45,698 bases of DNA from an uncultured Lysobacteraceae bacterium (GCA_946480825.1 CAMLLG010000031.1:1-45698); one strand, 5' to 3'; numbered from the stretch's first letter, positions 36,367 to 45,121 are shown. Program-made: numbers and translations. Notes: generated from the letters alone by a model not told the origin.

Positions 36367-36945
36367 ATGGCCATCGAGCTGCCAGCCCTGCCCTACGACC
36401 GCACCGGTCTGGAACCGCACATCTCCGCCGAGACCATCGATTTCCATTACGGCAAGCATCACCAGACCTACGTCACCAACCTCAACAACATGATCGCGGG
36501 CACCGAGTTCGCCGATCTGTCGCTGGAGGAGATCGTCCGCAAGTCGCAGGGCGGCATGTTCAACAACGCCGCGCAGGTCTGGAACCACACCTTCTACTGG
36601 AACTGCCTCAAGCCCAACGGCGGCGGCGCCCCCACCGGCAAGCTGGGCGACGCGATCAATGCCGCGTTCGGCAGCTTCGAGAAGTTCAAGGAAGAGTTCA
36701 CCAAGACCGCCGTCGGCACCTTCGGTTCGGGCTGGGGCTGGCTGGTGCAGCGTCCCGACGGTTCGCTGGCGCTGGTGAGCACGTCCAACGCGGCCACGCC
36801 GCTGACCGGCGAAGACACCCCGCTGCTGACCTGCGACGTATGGGAACACGCCTACTACGTCGATTACCGCAACGCGCGTCCGAAATACGTCGAAGCGTTC
36901 TGGAACCTCGTCAACTGGGATTTCGTCGCTTCGCAGATGAAGTGA
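36367..36945 (+). CDS. sodB: Iron superoxide dismutase
   Basis: The product is 192 residues with AAGGAG before the ATG. Metal ligands are visible at His27, His74, Asp157 and His161 ([26 protein letters not shown]). Gln70 in NNAAQVWNH is the outer-sphere glutamine of the iron type. No signal peptide, so the enzyme is cytoplasmic. It removes superoxide. It is a single gene with its own strong terminator. Confidence 0.96.
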   Translation: MAIELPALPYDRTGLEPHISAETIDFHYGKHHQTYVTNLNNMIAGTEFADLSLEEIVRKSQGGMFNNAAQVWNHTFYWNCLKPNGGGAPTGKLGDAINAAFGSFEKFKEEFTKTAVGTFGSGWGWLVQRPDGSLALVSTSNAATPLTGEDTPLLTCDVWEHAYYVDYRNARPKYVEAFWNLVNWDFVASQMK

Positions 36946-36971
36946 TCTCGAAGCGAAACACGCATCGCAAC

Positions 36972-37003
36972 AACGGCCGGGGAAACCCGGCCGTTTCTTT
37001 TTT
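36972..37003 (+). terminator. Terminator of sodB
   Basis: AACGGCCGGG and CCCGGCCGTT form a 10-bp stem around a GAAA loop, followed by TCTTTTTT, 26 nt past the sodB stop. Confidence 0.9.
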
Positions 37004-37116
37004 GCGGCGTGTTCTCGGCGGCGAGCCGTCCGCAACGTGAACGCTGCCTCCAGCTGCGTCAACGCATCGGCCCGCTCAGGCATTCACCGGTCGTCTTTCC
37101 GCAACCGGAGTCGCCG

Positions 37117-37532
37117 ATGAAACCGTTCGCATCCCTGCTGTCCGCCGCACTGTTCGCGCTCGCCGTCGTCGGCAGCGCATCCGCCCACGATCGCGACCAC
37201 AACCGCCCGGCCCCGCCGGCGGCCCGGGCACCAACTGGGAAAACCCGCCGGGATGGAAGGGAGGCCCGGGCGCCTCGCCGGATCATCGCTATTACAGACA
37301 CCACGGCACGCGCTATCGATTCGTCGTGCGCGATGGCGGTTACTACTTCCATCCGGGCTACGGCTACTGGCATCCGCGTTACGGATTCTGGAATCAGGCG
37401 AAGCGCTGCTGGCGCGACAACGACCGCAACCCGCCCGGTCCGGTGGGCGGCCGCGGCACCAACTGGGAGAACCCGCCGGGCTGGCGCGGCGGCCCCGGCG
37501 CATCGCCGGATCGCTACGGACGCTGTCGCTGA
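37117..37532 (+). pseudogene. Small secreted repeat protein gene broken by a frameshift
   Basis: An ATG with GGAG upstream opens a 24-residue signal peptide (MKPFASLLSAALFALAVVGS, then ASAHD). The frame then reads into Arg-rich nonsense. In the +2 frame from about 37218 a sensible protein continues: GTNWENPPGWKGGPGASPD, an aromatic YYFHPGYGYWHPRYGFW part, and a second copy GTNWENPPGWRGGPGASPD before the stop at 37532. Restoring one G in the GC-rich CCGCCGGCGGC at about 37216-37222 joins the two. The intact product would be about 139 residues. Whether this is a true mutation or a sequencing error cannot be told here. Confidence 0.65.
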
Positions 37533-37539
37533 TCGCCGT

Positions 37540-37564
37540 GCGCGATCAGTCGCACTGATCGCGC
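37540..37564. terminator. Hairpin between convergent genes
   Basis: GCGCGATCAGT and ACTGATCGCGC form a perfect 11-bp stem with a CGC loop. It overlaps the 3' end of the minus-strand gene at 37546 and follows the plus-strand gene ending at 37532. It has no T-run, so termination is likely but not certain. Confidence 0.5.
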
Positions 37565-38625
37565 GACCACGCTTCCCGGCCGCGCGAATCGACCGCACCG
37601 ACCAAGCCCTGCATGGCGTCGGCACGGGGCATGCCCCTGCCGACGCCGATGGTCGTCGGTTCGCTGCGCGCACGGGCGACATCGGCGGATGGCAGGCGGC
37701 GTTCGAGCGCCGCGATCCGCTGCTGCAGGCGCGGCATGACGCTCTGCGCGGGATCGGCGACGGTGCCGTCGGCGAGCGCCGGATCGGCGACCACGGTACG
37801 CAGCGCATAGAGCAGCGACAGCGCGCGCACCGGCTGCGCATCCACCGCCTGCGCGAGCAGCGAGCGGCGGCGATCGCCGGGTTCGCTGGCATAGGCTTCG
37901 GCGAGTTTCCACGCGGTGCGCAGATCGCCCTGTGCGACCGCCGCGAGCGCCATCGACTCGGCGTTGTCGCGATACAGCGCGAGTTCCGGCAGGTTGTCCA
38001 GCATGTCGCTGCCGGCGAACAGCTCGCCGGACAGATATTGGCTCGCCGCCTGCGGGTGCCCCGCGACCGCGGCTTCGCGCATGTGGCGCACGATCTCGCT
38101 GGACTTCGGCACCGCCACGCCTTCGCAGTGGCGATACAACTGGCTGGTCTGTTCGAAGGCCGCGGCCATGCGCTCGGGCGTGCGCCAGTCGCCGCGACGA
38201 TCGCCGCCCTGGCGCGCCTCATCCTGGCCGACGCGCTCCTGCGCACGTGCGACGCCGCTTTCGATCATCTGCATGCGCGCCTGCAGTTCGACGCAGTAGC
38301 GGTACTCCTGCGCGAGCCGGCACAGGGCGCGGGCGTCGCCGGCTTCCGCGCGCGGCTTGAGTTCGCGCACGATCGTCGCGAGCGGCGCGTCGAGCGGCGG
38401 CAAGGGTGCGGACGACAGCGGCGCGGCACGACCGCTGCGCATCTGCGCGGCCCGCTCCCCGTTCGCGGTTTCTGCGGCCTTGCCGGAGAGGTTCGCGGCA
38501 TCCTCACCGCTGTCAGCCGATGCTGCGTCTGTCGAGGCATCACGACCCGACTGCCAGTAGAACCCACCGGCCAGCGCGATCGCCAAAACGCCCACGACCG
38601 CCAGCCATGTCTTCGTGCCTGTCAT
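37546..38625 (-). CDS. Membrane-anchored hypothetical protein
   Basis: The 359-residue product has an N-terminal hydrophobic segment (WLAVVGVLAIALAGGFYW, 7-24) that probably anchors it with the rest in the periplasm. After a low-complexity Ala/Asp/Ser linker the body is all-helical and repetitive (AEAGDARALCRLAQEYRYC, REAAVAGHPQAASQYLSGE, AVAQGDLRTAWKLAEAYASE), recalling Sel1/TPR-type repeats without a clean consensus. Four Cys are present. I do not recognise the family. It follows purK by 12 nt on the same strand and may share its transcript. Confidence 0.75.
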   Translation of the reverse strand: MTGTKTWLAVVGVLAIALAGGFYWQSGRDASTDAASADSGEDAANLSGKAAETANGERAAQMRSGRAAPLSSAPLPPLDAPLATIVRELKPRAEAGDARALCRLAQEYRYCVELQARMQMIESGVARAQERVGQDEARQGGDRRGDWRTPERMAAAFEQTSQLYRHCEGVAVPKSSEIVRHMREAAVAGHPQAASQYLSGELFAGSDMLDNLPELALYRDNAESMALAAVAQGDLRTAWKLAEAYASEPGDRRRSLLAQAVDAQPVRALSLLYALRTVVADPALADGTVADPAQSVMPRLQQRIAALERRLPSADVARARSEPTTIGVGRGMPRADAMQGLVGAVDSRGREAWSRDQCD

Positions 38626-38637
38626 GCGTCTCCTCCG

Positions 38638-39774
38638 TCAAGCGATGCCGGCTGCGCGCGCGACGATGTCCTCACGACCCAGCGCTGCGCCGACGCGCGC
38701 CAGCGCGGCCGCGAGTTCCGAGGGCGAATCCGCCCGCAACGTGGCGTGCCCGACCTTGCGGCCGGCACGCGGTTCCTTGCCGTAATCGTGCCAGTGGCCG
38801 CCGGGCTCGCGCAGCACCGGCTGGGCGTCGGGCATGTCGCCGATCCAGTTGAGCATGCAGGCATGGCCGAGCATGCGGGTGTCGCCGAGCGGCAGGCCGA
38901 GCACCGCGCGCAGATGGTTCTGGAACTGCGAAGTCTCGCTGCCCTCGATCGTCCAGTGGCCGGAGTTGTGCACGCGCGGCGCGAGTTCGTTGGCGAGCAG
39001 CACGCCGTCGCGACAGAACAGTTCCAGCGCGAACACGCCGACGTAATCCAGCGCCTCGGCGAGCGCGCGCGCATGCGCATCGGCCTTCGCGGCGAGGTCC
39101 GCATCGACGCGCGCAGGCGCCAGACTCATCGACAACACACCGTCGACATGCCAGTTTTCGGTCAGCGGCCAGGCGCGGAATTCGCCGTCGCGGTCGCGCA
39201 CCGCGACCACGCTCAATTCGCGCTCGAAAGACACGAACGCTTCGAGGATCAGACCCACGGTCGCGGCCTGTGCGCCGAGCGCCTCCCATGCCGCATCGAC
39301 ATCAGCCGGCGACTTGATCCGGAACTGACCCTTGCCGTCGTAACCGAGGCGGCGGGTCTTGAGGATGCAGGGCATGCCGATGGCCGCGATGGCGGCATCG
39401 AGCGCGGCGCGATCGGCCACATCGGCGAACGCCGGCACCGGGATGCCGAGTTCGCGGAACAGCGTCTTCTCCGCGAGCCGATCCTGGGCGATCGACAGCG
39501 CACGCGGATTCGGAAACACCGGCGCGCGCCGACTGAGCCACTGCGCGGATTCCGCGGGCACGTTCTCGAAATCGAAGGTCGCGACATCGATCTGCGCGGC
39601 GAATTCCGCCAGCGCGGCTTCGTCGCGGTAATCGCCGACGATCAGCGGCGCGAACTGGCCCGCGCAGGCGTCGGCGACGGTATCGAGCACGCGGAAACGC
39701 AGCCCGAGCGGTGCGCCCGAAAGCGCGAGCATGCGGGCCAGTTGCCCGCCGCCGAGGATGCCGACGGTGGTCAT
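38638..39774 (-). CDS. purK: N5-carboxyaminoimidazole ribonucleotide synthase
   Basis: The product is 378 residues. The N-terminal Rossmann-like part starts TVGILGGGQLARMLALSG; the ATP-grasp core has PCILKTRRLGYDGKGQF, ILEAFVSFERELSVV and the metal site LELFCRDGVLLANELAPRVHNSGHWT. It converts AIR, ATP and bicarbonate to N5-CAIR in purine synthesis. It follows purE after 7 nt. The start MTTVGIL matches family N-termini. Confidence 0.96.
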   Translation of the reverse strand: MTTVGILGGGQLARMLALSGAPLGLRFRVLDTVADACAGQFAPLIVGDYRDEAALAEFAAQIDVATFDFENVPAESAQWLSRRAPVFPNPRALSIAQDRLAEKTLFRELGIPVPAFADVADRAALDAAIAAIGMPCILKTRRLGYDGKGQFRIKSPADVDAAWEALGAQAATVGLILEAFVSFERELSVVAVRDRDGEFRAWPLTENWHVDGVLSMSLAPARVDADLAAKADAHARALAEALDYVGVFALELFCRDGVLLANELAPRVHNSGHWTIEGSETSQFQNHLRAVLGLPLGDTRMLGHACMLNWIGDMPDAQPVLREPGGHWHDYGKEPRAGRKVGHATLRADSPSELAAALARVGAALGREDIVARAAGIA

Positions 39775-39781
39775 GACGGCA

Positions 39782-40315
39782 TCAGGTCCGCGGATCGTCG
39801 TTGGCGACGACGTCCTGCGTCTGTTTCGCGCGGAAGGCATCGAGCGCTGCGCCGATTCCGGGGAATTCCCGCGCCAACATCGCCGCGGCGAACAGCGCCG
39901 CATTGGCGGCGCCGGCGTTGCCGATGGCGAAGGTCGCGACCGGAATGCCGGCGGGCATCTGGACGATCGACAGCAGCGAATCCATGCCGTTCAGCGCCTT
40001 GCTCTGCACCGGAACGCCGAGCACCGGCACCGCGGTCTTGGACGCGAGCATGCCCGGCAGATGGGCCGCACCGCCGGCGCCCGCGACGATCGCGCGCAGG
40101 CCACGATCGCGCGCGGTGGCGGCGTATTCGAACAGGACATCGGGCGTCCGATGCGCCGAGACCACGCGCACCTCGTGCGGTACGCCCAAGGCTTCGAGCT
40201 TCGCGGCGGCGTGCTGCATCGTCTCCCAGTCGGAGCGCGATCCCATCACGATGCCCACCAGCGGTGCGCCGGCATCCGGCCCATGGCCGGTCGCGCCCGC
40301 GTTCGTTTCTGCCAT
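39782..40315 (-). CDS. purE: N5-carboxyaminoimidazole ribonucleotide mutase
   Basis: The product is 177 residues. [13 protein letters not shown] (21-33) and VVSAHRTPD (51-59, with the catalytic His) define the class I PurE family; [10 protein letters not shown] and [20 protein letters not shown] follow. It converts N5-CAIR to CAIR, the step after PurK. It heads the purE-purK(-hypothetical) unit and is divergent from the Trm112-like gene with a 70-nt shared promoter gap. Confidence 0.97.
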   Translation of the reverse strand: MAETNAGATGHGPDAGAPLVGIVMGSRSDWETMQHAAAKLEALGVPHEVRVVSAHRTPDVLFEYAATARDRGLRAIVAGAGGAAHLPGMLASKTAVPVLGVPVQSKALNGMDSLLSIVQMPAGIPVATFAIGNAGAANAALFAAAMLAREFPGIGAALDAFRAKQTQDVVANDDPRT

Positions 40316-40385
40316 GGCCCCACCCTGCGGCGTCACGCCTGCTGCAAAACGGTATTCTAGCGGCAACCCACCCCGGCTTCATCGA

Positions 40386-40646
40386 ATGGACCGCAAGTTG
40401 CTCGATCTGCTCGTCTGCCCCGCCAGCCGCCAGCCGCTGGCGCTGTTGGACAAACCCGGTCTGGAGACGCTGAATGCGGCCATCGCCGCGGGCGGCGTGA
40501 CCCGCGAAGACGGCGCGCCGCAGACCGAAGCGGTGCGCGAAGCGTTGATCACCCGAGATCGCAAAACCCTCTATCGCATCGACGACGGCATTCCCGTGCT
40601 GCTGATCGAGGAAGGCATTCCGGTCGCATCGGTACACGGCCTGTGA
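40386..40646 (+). CDS. Trm112 family protein (YcaR-like)
   Basis: The product is 86 residues, starting MDRKLLDLLVCPASRQPLAL and ending RIDDGIPVLLIEEGIPV, the usual ends of the UPF0434/Trm112 family; the loop between is longer than in E. coli YcaR. It lacks the second zinc Cys pair of eukaryotic Trm112. Its role in bacteria is poorly known. The stop overlaps the nadC start as GTGA. Confidence 0.88.
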   Translation: MDRKLLDLLVCPASRQPLALLDKPGLETLNAAIAAGGVTREDGAPQTEAVREALITRDRKTLYRIDDGIPVLLIEEGIPVASVHGL

Positions 40647-41509
40647 CGCTGACGGCGCCGCCGACCGAGGTGGTCGCCGCGAACGTGGCCGCCGCACTCG
40701 CCGAGGATCTCGGCACCGGCGACGTCACCGCCGCGCTGCTGCCCGACGGTCCCGACATCGCCTATCTGCTGTGCAAGGAAGATGCGGTGATCTGCGGACG
40801 GCCGTGGTTCGATGCCTGCCATCGCGCGCTCGATCCCGATGTCCGCATCGACTGGCGCATCGCCGAAGGCGACCGAGTCGCGAAACACACGGTCATCGCG
40901 ACTCTCGCCGGCCGCAGTCGCGCGCTGGTCAGCGCCGAACGCGCATCGCTGAATTTCCTGCAGACGCTGAGCGGCACCGCGACCGTCACCGCGGATCACG
41001 TCGCCGCCGTGCGCGGCACCGGCACGAAGATCCTCGACACCCGCAAGACCCTTCCCGGCCTGCGCATCGCGCAGAAATACGCGGTGCGCGCCGGCGGCGG
41101 CGACAACCACCGCATCGGCCTGTACGACACGGTGATGCTGAAGGAAAACCACATCCGCGCCTACGGCTCGCTGGGCGGCGCGGTGCAGGCCGCGCGCGCC
41201 ATGCATCCGGCGCTGCCGCTGATCGTGGAGGTGGAAACCCTCGCGCAGTTGCGCGAGGCGCTGGAGGCCGGCTGCAGCCGCATCCTGATCGACGACTTCG
41301 ACGCCGCCACACGCCGCGAAGCCGTGCGGATCGCGAAATCCGCGCCCTGGAACGGGCGCATTCCGCTGGAAGTGTCCGGCGGCGTCGACATGACCACGCT
41401 GCGCGGCATCGCCGAAGACGGCGTCGACTGCATCTCGATCGGCGGCCTGACCAAGCACGTCCGCGCGATCGACCTGTCGCTGAAGCTGGGCCCGCCGCCG
41501 GGCGGTTGA
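40643..41509 (+). CDS. nadC: Quinolinate phosphoribosyltransferase
   Basis: The product is 288 residues with a GTG start that overlaps the upstream stop. It carries AEDLGTGDVTA, ASLNFLQTLSGTAT, ILDTRKTLPGLR, GGGDNHRIGLYD, KENHI and VSGGVDMTTLRGIAEDGVDCISIGGLT, all family signatures with the Arg/Lys/His residues that bind quinolinate and PRPP. It makes nicotinate mononucleotide in de novo NAD synthesis. nadA and nadB are not in the window. Confidence 0.97.
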   Translation: MTLTAPPTEVVAANVAAALAEDLGTGDVTAALLPDGPDIAYLLCKEDAVICGRPWFDACHRALDPDVRIDWRIAEGDRVAKHTVIATLAGRSRALVSAERASLNFLQTLSGTATVTADHVAAVRGTGTKILDTRKTLPGLRIAQKYAVRAGGGDNHRIGLYDTVMLKENHIRAYGSLGGAVQAARAMHPALPLIVEVETLAQLREALEAGCSRILIDDFDAATRREAVRIAKSAPWNGRIPLEVSGGVDMTTLRGIAEDGVDCISIGGLTKHVRAIDLSLKLGPPPGG

Positions 41510-41554
41510 TCGCAAGGCTCCGCCGACCCTCGGCCGGACGCCTTCAAGCGGGCA

Positions 41555-41624
41555 TGCTCGACAGGATACGTTCAACCGAACGCGTTCGACCGAGCCTGCT
41601 CGACCGAACCTGCTCAACCGAACC
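41555..41624. repeat. Five-unit 14-bp tandem repeat
   Basis: Five imperfect 14-bp units in exact register (consensus TGCTCGACCGAACC; units 4 and 5 differ at one base) lie between nadC and the next minus-strand gene. The last unit contains the final codons (Phe-Gly) and TGA stop of the gene at 41614, read on the minus strand. Confidence 0.75.
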
Positions 41625-41892
41625 AGTACTGGTGCATCGTCGCCAGGAATTCCGGCGTGATCGGATAACCCGACCGAGACCCCAGCACCGAATCCACGCC
41701 GCAATGCGGGCACAGCGCGGTCTGGCCGAGGCCATCGCCATCCTCGGCGGCATCGACCCATTCGCCGATGTCGCCGGGCTCGAAGGTGCTGCGGCAGTAG
41801 AAGCACCCGCAGATCACGCTGGCCAGCACTTCCGCGCGATGCAGGCTGGAGCGGTCGTGCGCCGCCTTGAGCGTGGGATCGTGCCGGTTCAT
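41614..41892 (-). CDS. Small probable zinc-binding protein
   Basis: The product is 92 residues with two Cys pairs, CGCFYC (about 29-34) and CPHCG (about 61-65), which could hold one zinc as a ribbon. FEPGDIGEWVD and GSRSGYPITPEFLATMHQYWF are strongly patterned and look conserved. No signal peptide, so it is probably cytoplasmic. Function unknown to me. It follows the FHA gene by 15 nt on the same strand. Confidence 0.8.
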   Translation of the reverse strand: MNRHDPTLKAAHDRSSLHRAEVLASVICGCFYCRSTFEPGDIGEWVDAAEDGDGLGQTALCPHCGVDSVLGSRSGYPITPEFLATMHQYWFG

Positions 41893-41907
41893 TCGCGGCG
41901 ATTCAGT

Positions 41908-42654
41908 TCAGAGCAGCACCGCCACCGCGATCGCGACGACCGCAAGCGCCACGGCCACCCACACCCAGCGCGGCGTGCCGCTGCCCGCGGATGCGACCGG
42001 ACTCGCATCGTGGCCGAGTTCCAGCAACTGGAAGCGGACGGTGTCGAAACCGATCTCGTCGCCCGGCTGCGCCACGGCGCGCTGCACGCGCTTGCCGTTG
42101 TGGAAACTGCCGTTGGTGGAACCGAGGTCTTCGATCACCACGCCTTCGTTGGTCGGGATCAGCTTCGCGTGTTTGCGCGAGAGGCTGGTGTCTTCGAGGC
42201 GCAGCTGGCACTCGGGCGCGCGACCGACCACGGTCGCGCCGGTGAGCGGATAACTGCGGCCGAGGATGCGTCCGCTCTGCGCGCGCAGCGCGTACTTCGG
42301 CAACGCCGCGCGAACGGTGGTGGTGCCCACGTCGTCGGTCTCGGGCGGCGGCGACGGACTCGCCGGACGCGACGCGTCCAGCGCCTGCAGCGATGCCTGC
42401 ACGGTGCCGAACGAGATCTGATCGCCGGCACGCAGCGCGATCAGGCCATCCACCGGGCGCTGGTTCACCGACACCACTGCGCCGGGGGCGATCTTCAGGC
42501 GCACGCCCTGCGGCGTGACCTGCAATTCGCAGTGCAGGGGCAGGATGTCCGGCCCGCTGAGACCGATGTCGGCATCCATCGCCGACCCGATGCGTTTGAC
42601 GCCCTGCTGAAGCAGGGTGGGCGGAAATTCGCCGGCGGCGAATACGAGCTTCAT
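41908..42654 (-). CDS. Tail-anchored protein with two FHA domains
   Basis: The product is 248 residues. An N-terminal FHA-like domain (about 1-92; RIGSAMDADIGL, PLHCELQV, VNQRP) is followed by a Pro/Ser linker and a canonical FHA domain (about 125-215; VVGRAPECQLRLEDTSLSRKHAKL, DLGSTNGSFHNGKRV) with the phosphothreonine-binding Arg, Ser and Asn. The C-terminus VWVAVALAVVAIAVAVLL is a membrane anchor with almost nothing after it. It should read Thr-phosphorylated partners at the membrane; no Ser/Thr kinase is in the window. Confidence 0.88.
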   Translation of the reverse strand: MKLVFAAGEFPPTLLQQGVKRIGSAMDADIGLSGPDILPLHCELQVTPQGVRLKIAPGAVVSVNQRPVDGLIALRAGDQISFGTVQASLQALDASRPASPSPPPETDDVGTTTVRAALPKYALRAQSGRILGRSYPLTGATVVGRAPECQLRLEDTSLSRKHAKLIPTNEGVVIEDLGSTNGSFHNGKRVQRAVAQPGDEIGFDTVRFQLLELGHDASPVASAGSGTPRWVWVAVALAVVAIAVAVLL

Positions 42655-42714
42655 GGGCGATCTTGCTCCGGTGGAGGGATTGCATCCGATGCGCGGCACC
42701 CGCACATTGGGAGA

Positions 42715-43041
42715 ATGCCGACTTTACTGATCTTGATGATTCTGGGTGCGATGGGGTTCGCATTCTGGAGCGCGTCGCGGGCCGCCGCGGAACGCGCCGT
42801 CCGCCTCGGCGGCGAGGCCTGCCATGCCGCGGGCGTGCAATTGATCGACCAGACCGTCCATGCGACCGGGCTGCGCCTGCGCCGCGGCGAAGATGGCCGG
42901 CTGGCTTTCGAGCGGAGTTTCCGGTTCGAGTATTCCGAAGACGGCACCGACCGCCACATCGCGCGCCTGGTGCTGCACGGCGAACGGCTGGTGTCGTTCA
43001 GCGGTCCCGTGGCGTCGGCCTCGCGGGTGATGCTGGACTGA
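42715..43041 (+). CDS. DUF3301-like membrane-anchored protein
   Basis: The product is 108 residues with GGGAG before the ATG. An N-terminal membrane segment (LLILMILGAMGFAFW) leads into AERAVRLGGEACHAAGVQLIDQTVHATGLRLRR...FRFEYSEDG, the pattern of the DUF3301 family. Function unknown. It is divergent from the FHA gene across 60 nt. Confidence 0.82.
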   Translation: MPTLLILMILGAMGFAFWSASRAAAERAVRLGGEACHAAGVQLIDQTVHATGLRLRRGEDGRLAFERSFRFEYSEDGTDRHIARLVLHGERLVSFSGPVASASRVMLD

Positions 43042-43150
43042 GCGTTGCCGGATGGCGCGTGGTGCCGGATGGCGCTTTGCTGGATCGATCGCATGGTTCC
43101 CCCCAGAACCGTTCCTCTCGGAGCCCGCGTGCGCGGCGCGAGGCCGTGCG

Positions 43151-43612
43151 TTATTTGATCACCCGCAGGTGGCCGCCGCGTTTCGGCGGCGGCGACAGAT
43201 CGTCTCCGCCGTCGCCGCCATCGTCGTCGCCTGCGTGCGTTTCGTCCAGCCCTTGGGCATCCGTTCCGTCGGGCAGACCCGGCTCGTCAGGCAGTCCCAT
43301 GCCCTGCCCGGTCTCGCGCGCGTAGATCAGCAACACCGCGCTGACCGGCACGCGCACGTGATGGCTCACGCCGCCGAAGCGCGCGGTGAAGGTGATGAGT
43401 TCGTTGCCCATGTCGAGGCCGACCACGGCGCGCTCGGCGATGTTGAGGACGACCTTGCCGTCGTTCACGGCGAACGCGGGGACCTGCACGCCCGGACGGG
43501 TCGCATCGACCAGCAGATGCGGAGTCATGCCGTTGTCGGCGATCCACGCATACAGCGCCCGCAGCAGGTACGGACGGTGGCTGGTCATGCGTGTCGACGG
43601 GCCTTCGGTCAT
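43151..43612 (-). CDS. sspB: ClpXP adaptor SspB
   Basis: The product is 153 residues. The SspB substrate-binding domain spans about 10-105 (RPYLLRALYAWIADNGMTPHLLVDA, GKVVLNIAERAVVGLDMGNELITFTARFGG, VPVSAVLLIYARETGQGM). A flexible acidic Asp/Gly linker follows, ending in KRGGHLRVIK, the ClpX-docking XB tail. SspB brings ssrA-tagged proteins to ClpXP. It follows sspA by 46 nt. MTSHRPY at 43588 is an alternative start. Confidence 0.95.
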   Translation of the reverse strand: MTEGPSTRMTSHRPYLLRALYAWIADNGMTPHLLVDATRPGVQVPAFAVNDGKVVLNIAERAVVGLDMGNELITFTARFGGVSHHVRVPVSAVLLIYARETGQGMGLPDEPGLPDGTDAQGLDETHAGDDDGGDGGDDLSPPPKRGGHLRVIK

Positions 43613-43658
43613 GGCCGGAGTGTACTCCCGGGATCGTGCGGCAAGAATGCGCGGCCGG

Positions 43659-44291
43659 TCAGGCCGGCAAATCGCGCAGGTTCTTTTCCTGCGGCGTCAG
43701 ACTGCGGACGAAACCGGGGCTGCGGAAGATCCGGTTGCCGTAATCCTCGATCGCCTTGCCATCGCTCGGCAGCGGCACGTCGAGCGCGTGCAGGCGCCAC
43801 ACGATCGGCGCCATCGCGCAGTCGGCAAGGCTCATCTCGTTGTTGAGGAAGAATTTGCTGGCCTTGAACAGCGGCACCGCGGCGGTGAGCAGTTCCTTGA
43901 GCCGCTTGCGGCCGGCCTCGGCCTGCTGCCGGTTGCCGAACTGCACCGCCTGCACCTGCGGCACCCAGTCGTGTTCGATCCGCAGCATCGCCAGGCGCAG
44001 GCGCGCGCGCGACAACGGATCGATCGGCATCAGCGGCGGATGCGGATAACGCTCATCGAGGTATTCGCTCACCACCGATGCCGCGTACAGCACGAGATCG
44101 CGCTCGACCAAGGTCGGCACCGAGTGATACGGGTTCAGATCGATCAGGTCTTCCGGGGGATTCTGCGGATCGACCGGGACCAGATCGTAGGTCACGCCCT
44201 TCGCGGCCAGCACCAGACGGACCCGATGGCAGAGCACATCGTCGACGGAGGAAAACAGGGTCAGAGCATTACGCATACGCGGACTCGCCAT
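43659..44291 (-). CDS. sspA: Stringent starvation protein A
   Basis: The product is 210 residues with a GST fold: an N-terminal thioredoxin-like part (LTLFSSVDDVLCHRVRLVLAAKGV, NPYHSVPTLVERDLVLYAASVVSEYLDERYPHPPL) and an all-helical C-terminal part. SspA binds RNA polymerase in E. coli and is not a transferase. It forms an operon with sspB, downstream of the cytochrome bc1 genes and their terminator. Confidence 0.95.
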   Translation of the reverse strand: MASPRMRNALTLFSSVDDVLCHRVRLVLAAKGVTYDLVPVDPQNPPEDLIDLNPYHSVPTLVERDLVLYAASVVSEYLDERYPHPPLMPIDPLSRARLRLAMLRIEHDWVPQVQAVQFGNRQQAEAGRKRLKELLTAAVPLFKASKFFLNNEMSLADCAMAPIVWRLHALDVPLPSDGKAIEDYGNRIFRSPGFVRSLTPQEKNLRDLPA

Positions 44292-44303
44292 CCATCTTCA
44301 TTA

Positions 44304-44335
44304 AAGACGAAAGGCGGCCGGACGAGCCGGCCGCC
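44304..44335 (-). terminator. Terminator of the cytochrome bc1 operon
   Basis: GGCGGCCGG and CCGGCCGCC form a 9-bp stem with a 5-nt loop, followed on the minus strand by TTTCGTCTTT, 40 nt past the petC stop. Confidence 0.85.
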
Positions 44336-44374
44336 CTGCGTGTGAACGTCGTGGAGCGAAGAACCCCGGCGCCA

Positions 44375-45121
44375 TCAATGCACGTCGCGCCAGTATTCCT
44401 TCTTCAACAGCCACGCCATCAGGGTGAAAAACGACAGGAACAGGATCACCCACACGCCGGTCTGCTGGCGCTTCAGCGCGCCCGGTTCGCCGACGTATTC
44501 GAGGAACGCCGCGATGTCGCGCGCGGTGCGGTCGAACTCTTCGGCGTTCTGGGTGCCGGCCTGGGCGATCTCCAGACGATCGACGGGCGCTTCGCCGGTC
44601 TTCGCGTCTTTCTTGCCGTAGACCGCGCGCTGCAGCCCCTGCATCTCCCACAGCGGATTCGGCATCGAGGCGTTGGGGAACAACTGGTTGTTCCAGCCCA
44701 GCGGGCGCGATTCGTCGAGGTAGAACGACTTCAGGTAGGTGTAGACCCAGTCGCTGCCGCGGACGCGCGAGATCAGGCTGAGGTCCGGCGGCGCCTTGCC
44801 GAAGGACTTCTCCGCCAGCGCGACGGGCATCGAGCTGATCACGTGCTCGCCGAACTTGGCGCCGGTGAAGTTCAGGTTGTTCATCACCTGGTCTTCGCTC
44901 AGGCCGAGATCCTCGGCGATGCGCGAGTAGCGCATGTATTTCAGCGAATGGCAGCCGACGCAATTGTTCATGTACAGCTGCGCGCCGCGCTGCAGCGAAG
45001 CCTTGTCTTCGATGTCGGTCCCCGCCTGCTGCACGGCGCCGCCGCCGGCGGCCAGCGCCGTGAACGACACCAGCATGCCCGCGAGGACGACCGAGGCGCG
45101 CTTGAGGATCGAGGTCTTCAT
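44375..45121 (-). CDS. petC: Ubiquinol-cytochrome c reductase, cytochrome c1
   Basis: With the start MKTSILKRAS (45121) the product is 248 residues and has a clean signal peptide ending TALA; an ATG at 45169 that overlaps petB would add 16 residues. The haem site is CVGCH at 54-58, PPDLSLI is the c1 signature, and an axial Met is in either ISSMPVA or NASMPNP. A single C-terminal helix (VWVILFLSFFTLMAWLLKKEYW) anchors it in the inner membrane with the haem domain in the periplasm. It passes electrons from the Rieske protein to cytochrome c. Confidence 0.93.
   Translation of the reverse strand: MKTSILKRASVVLAGMLVSFTALAAGGGAVQQAGTDIEDKASLQRGAQLYMNNCVGCHSLKYMRYSRIAEDLGLSEDQVMNNLNFTGAKFGEHVISSMPVALAEKSFGKAPPDLSLISRVRGSDWVYTYLKSFYLDESRPLGWNNQLFPNASMPNPLWEMQGLQRAVYGKKDAKTGEAPVDRLEIAQAGTQNAEEFDRTARDIAAFLEYVGEPGALKRQQTGVWVILFLSFFTLMAWLLKKEYWRDVH

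Noticed and set aside
37534..40473. Long plus-strand open frame continuing from the broken small-protein gene across the purK/purE region
   Set aside because: It is Arg/Ala-rich antisense of the anchored hypothetical, purK and purE, and only the first 30 or so codons form a real signal peptide.
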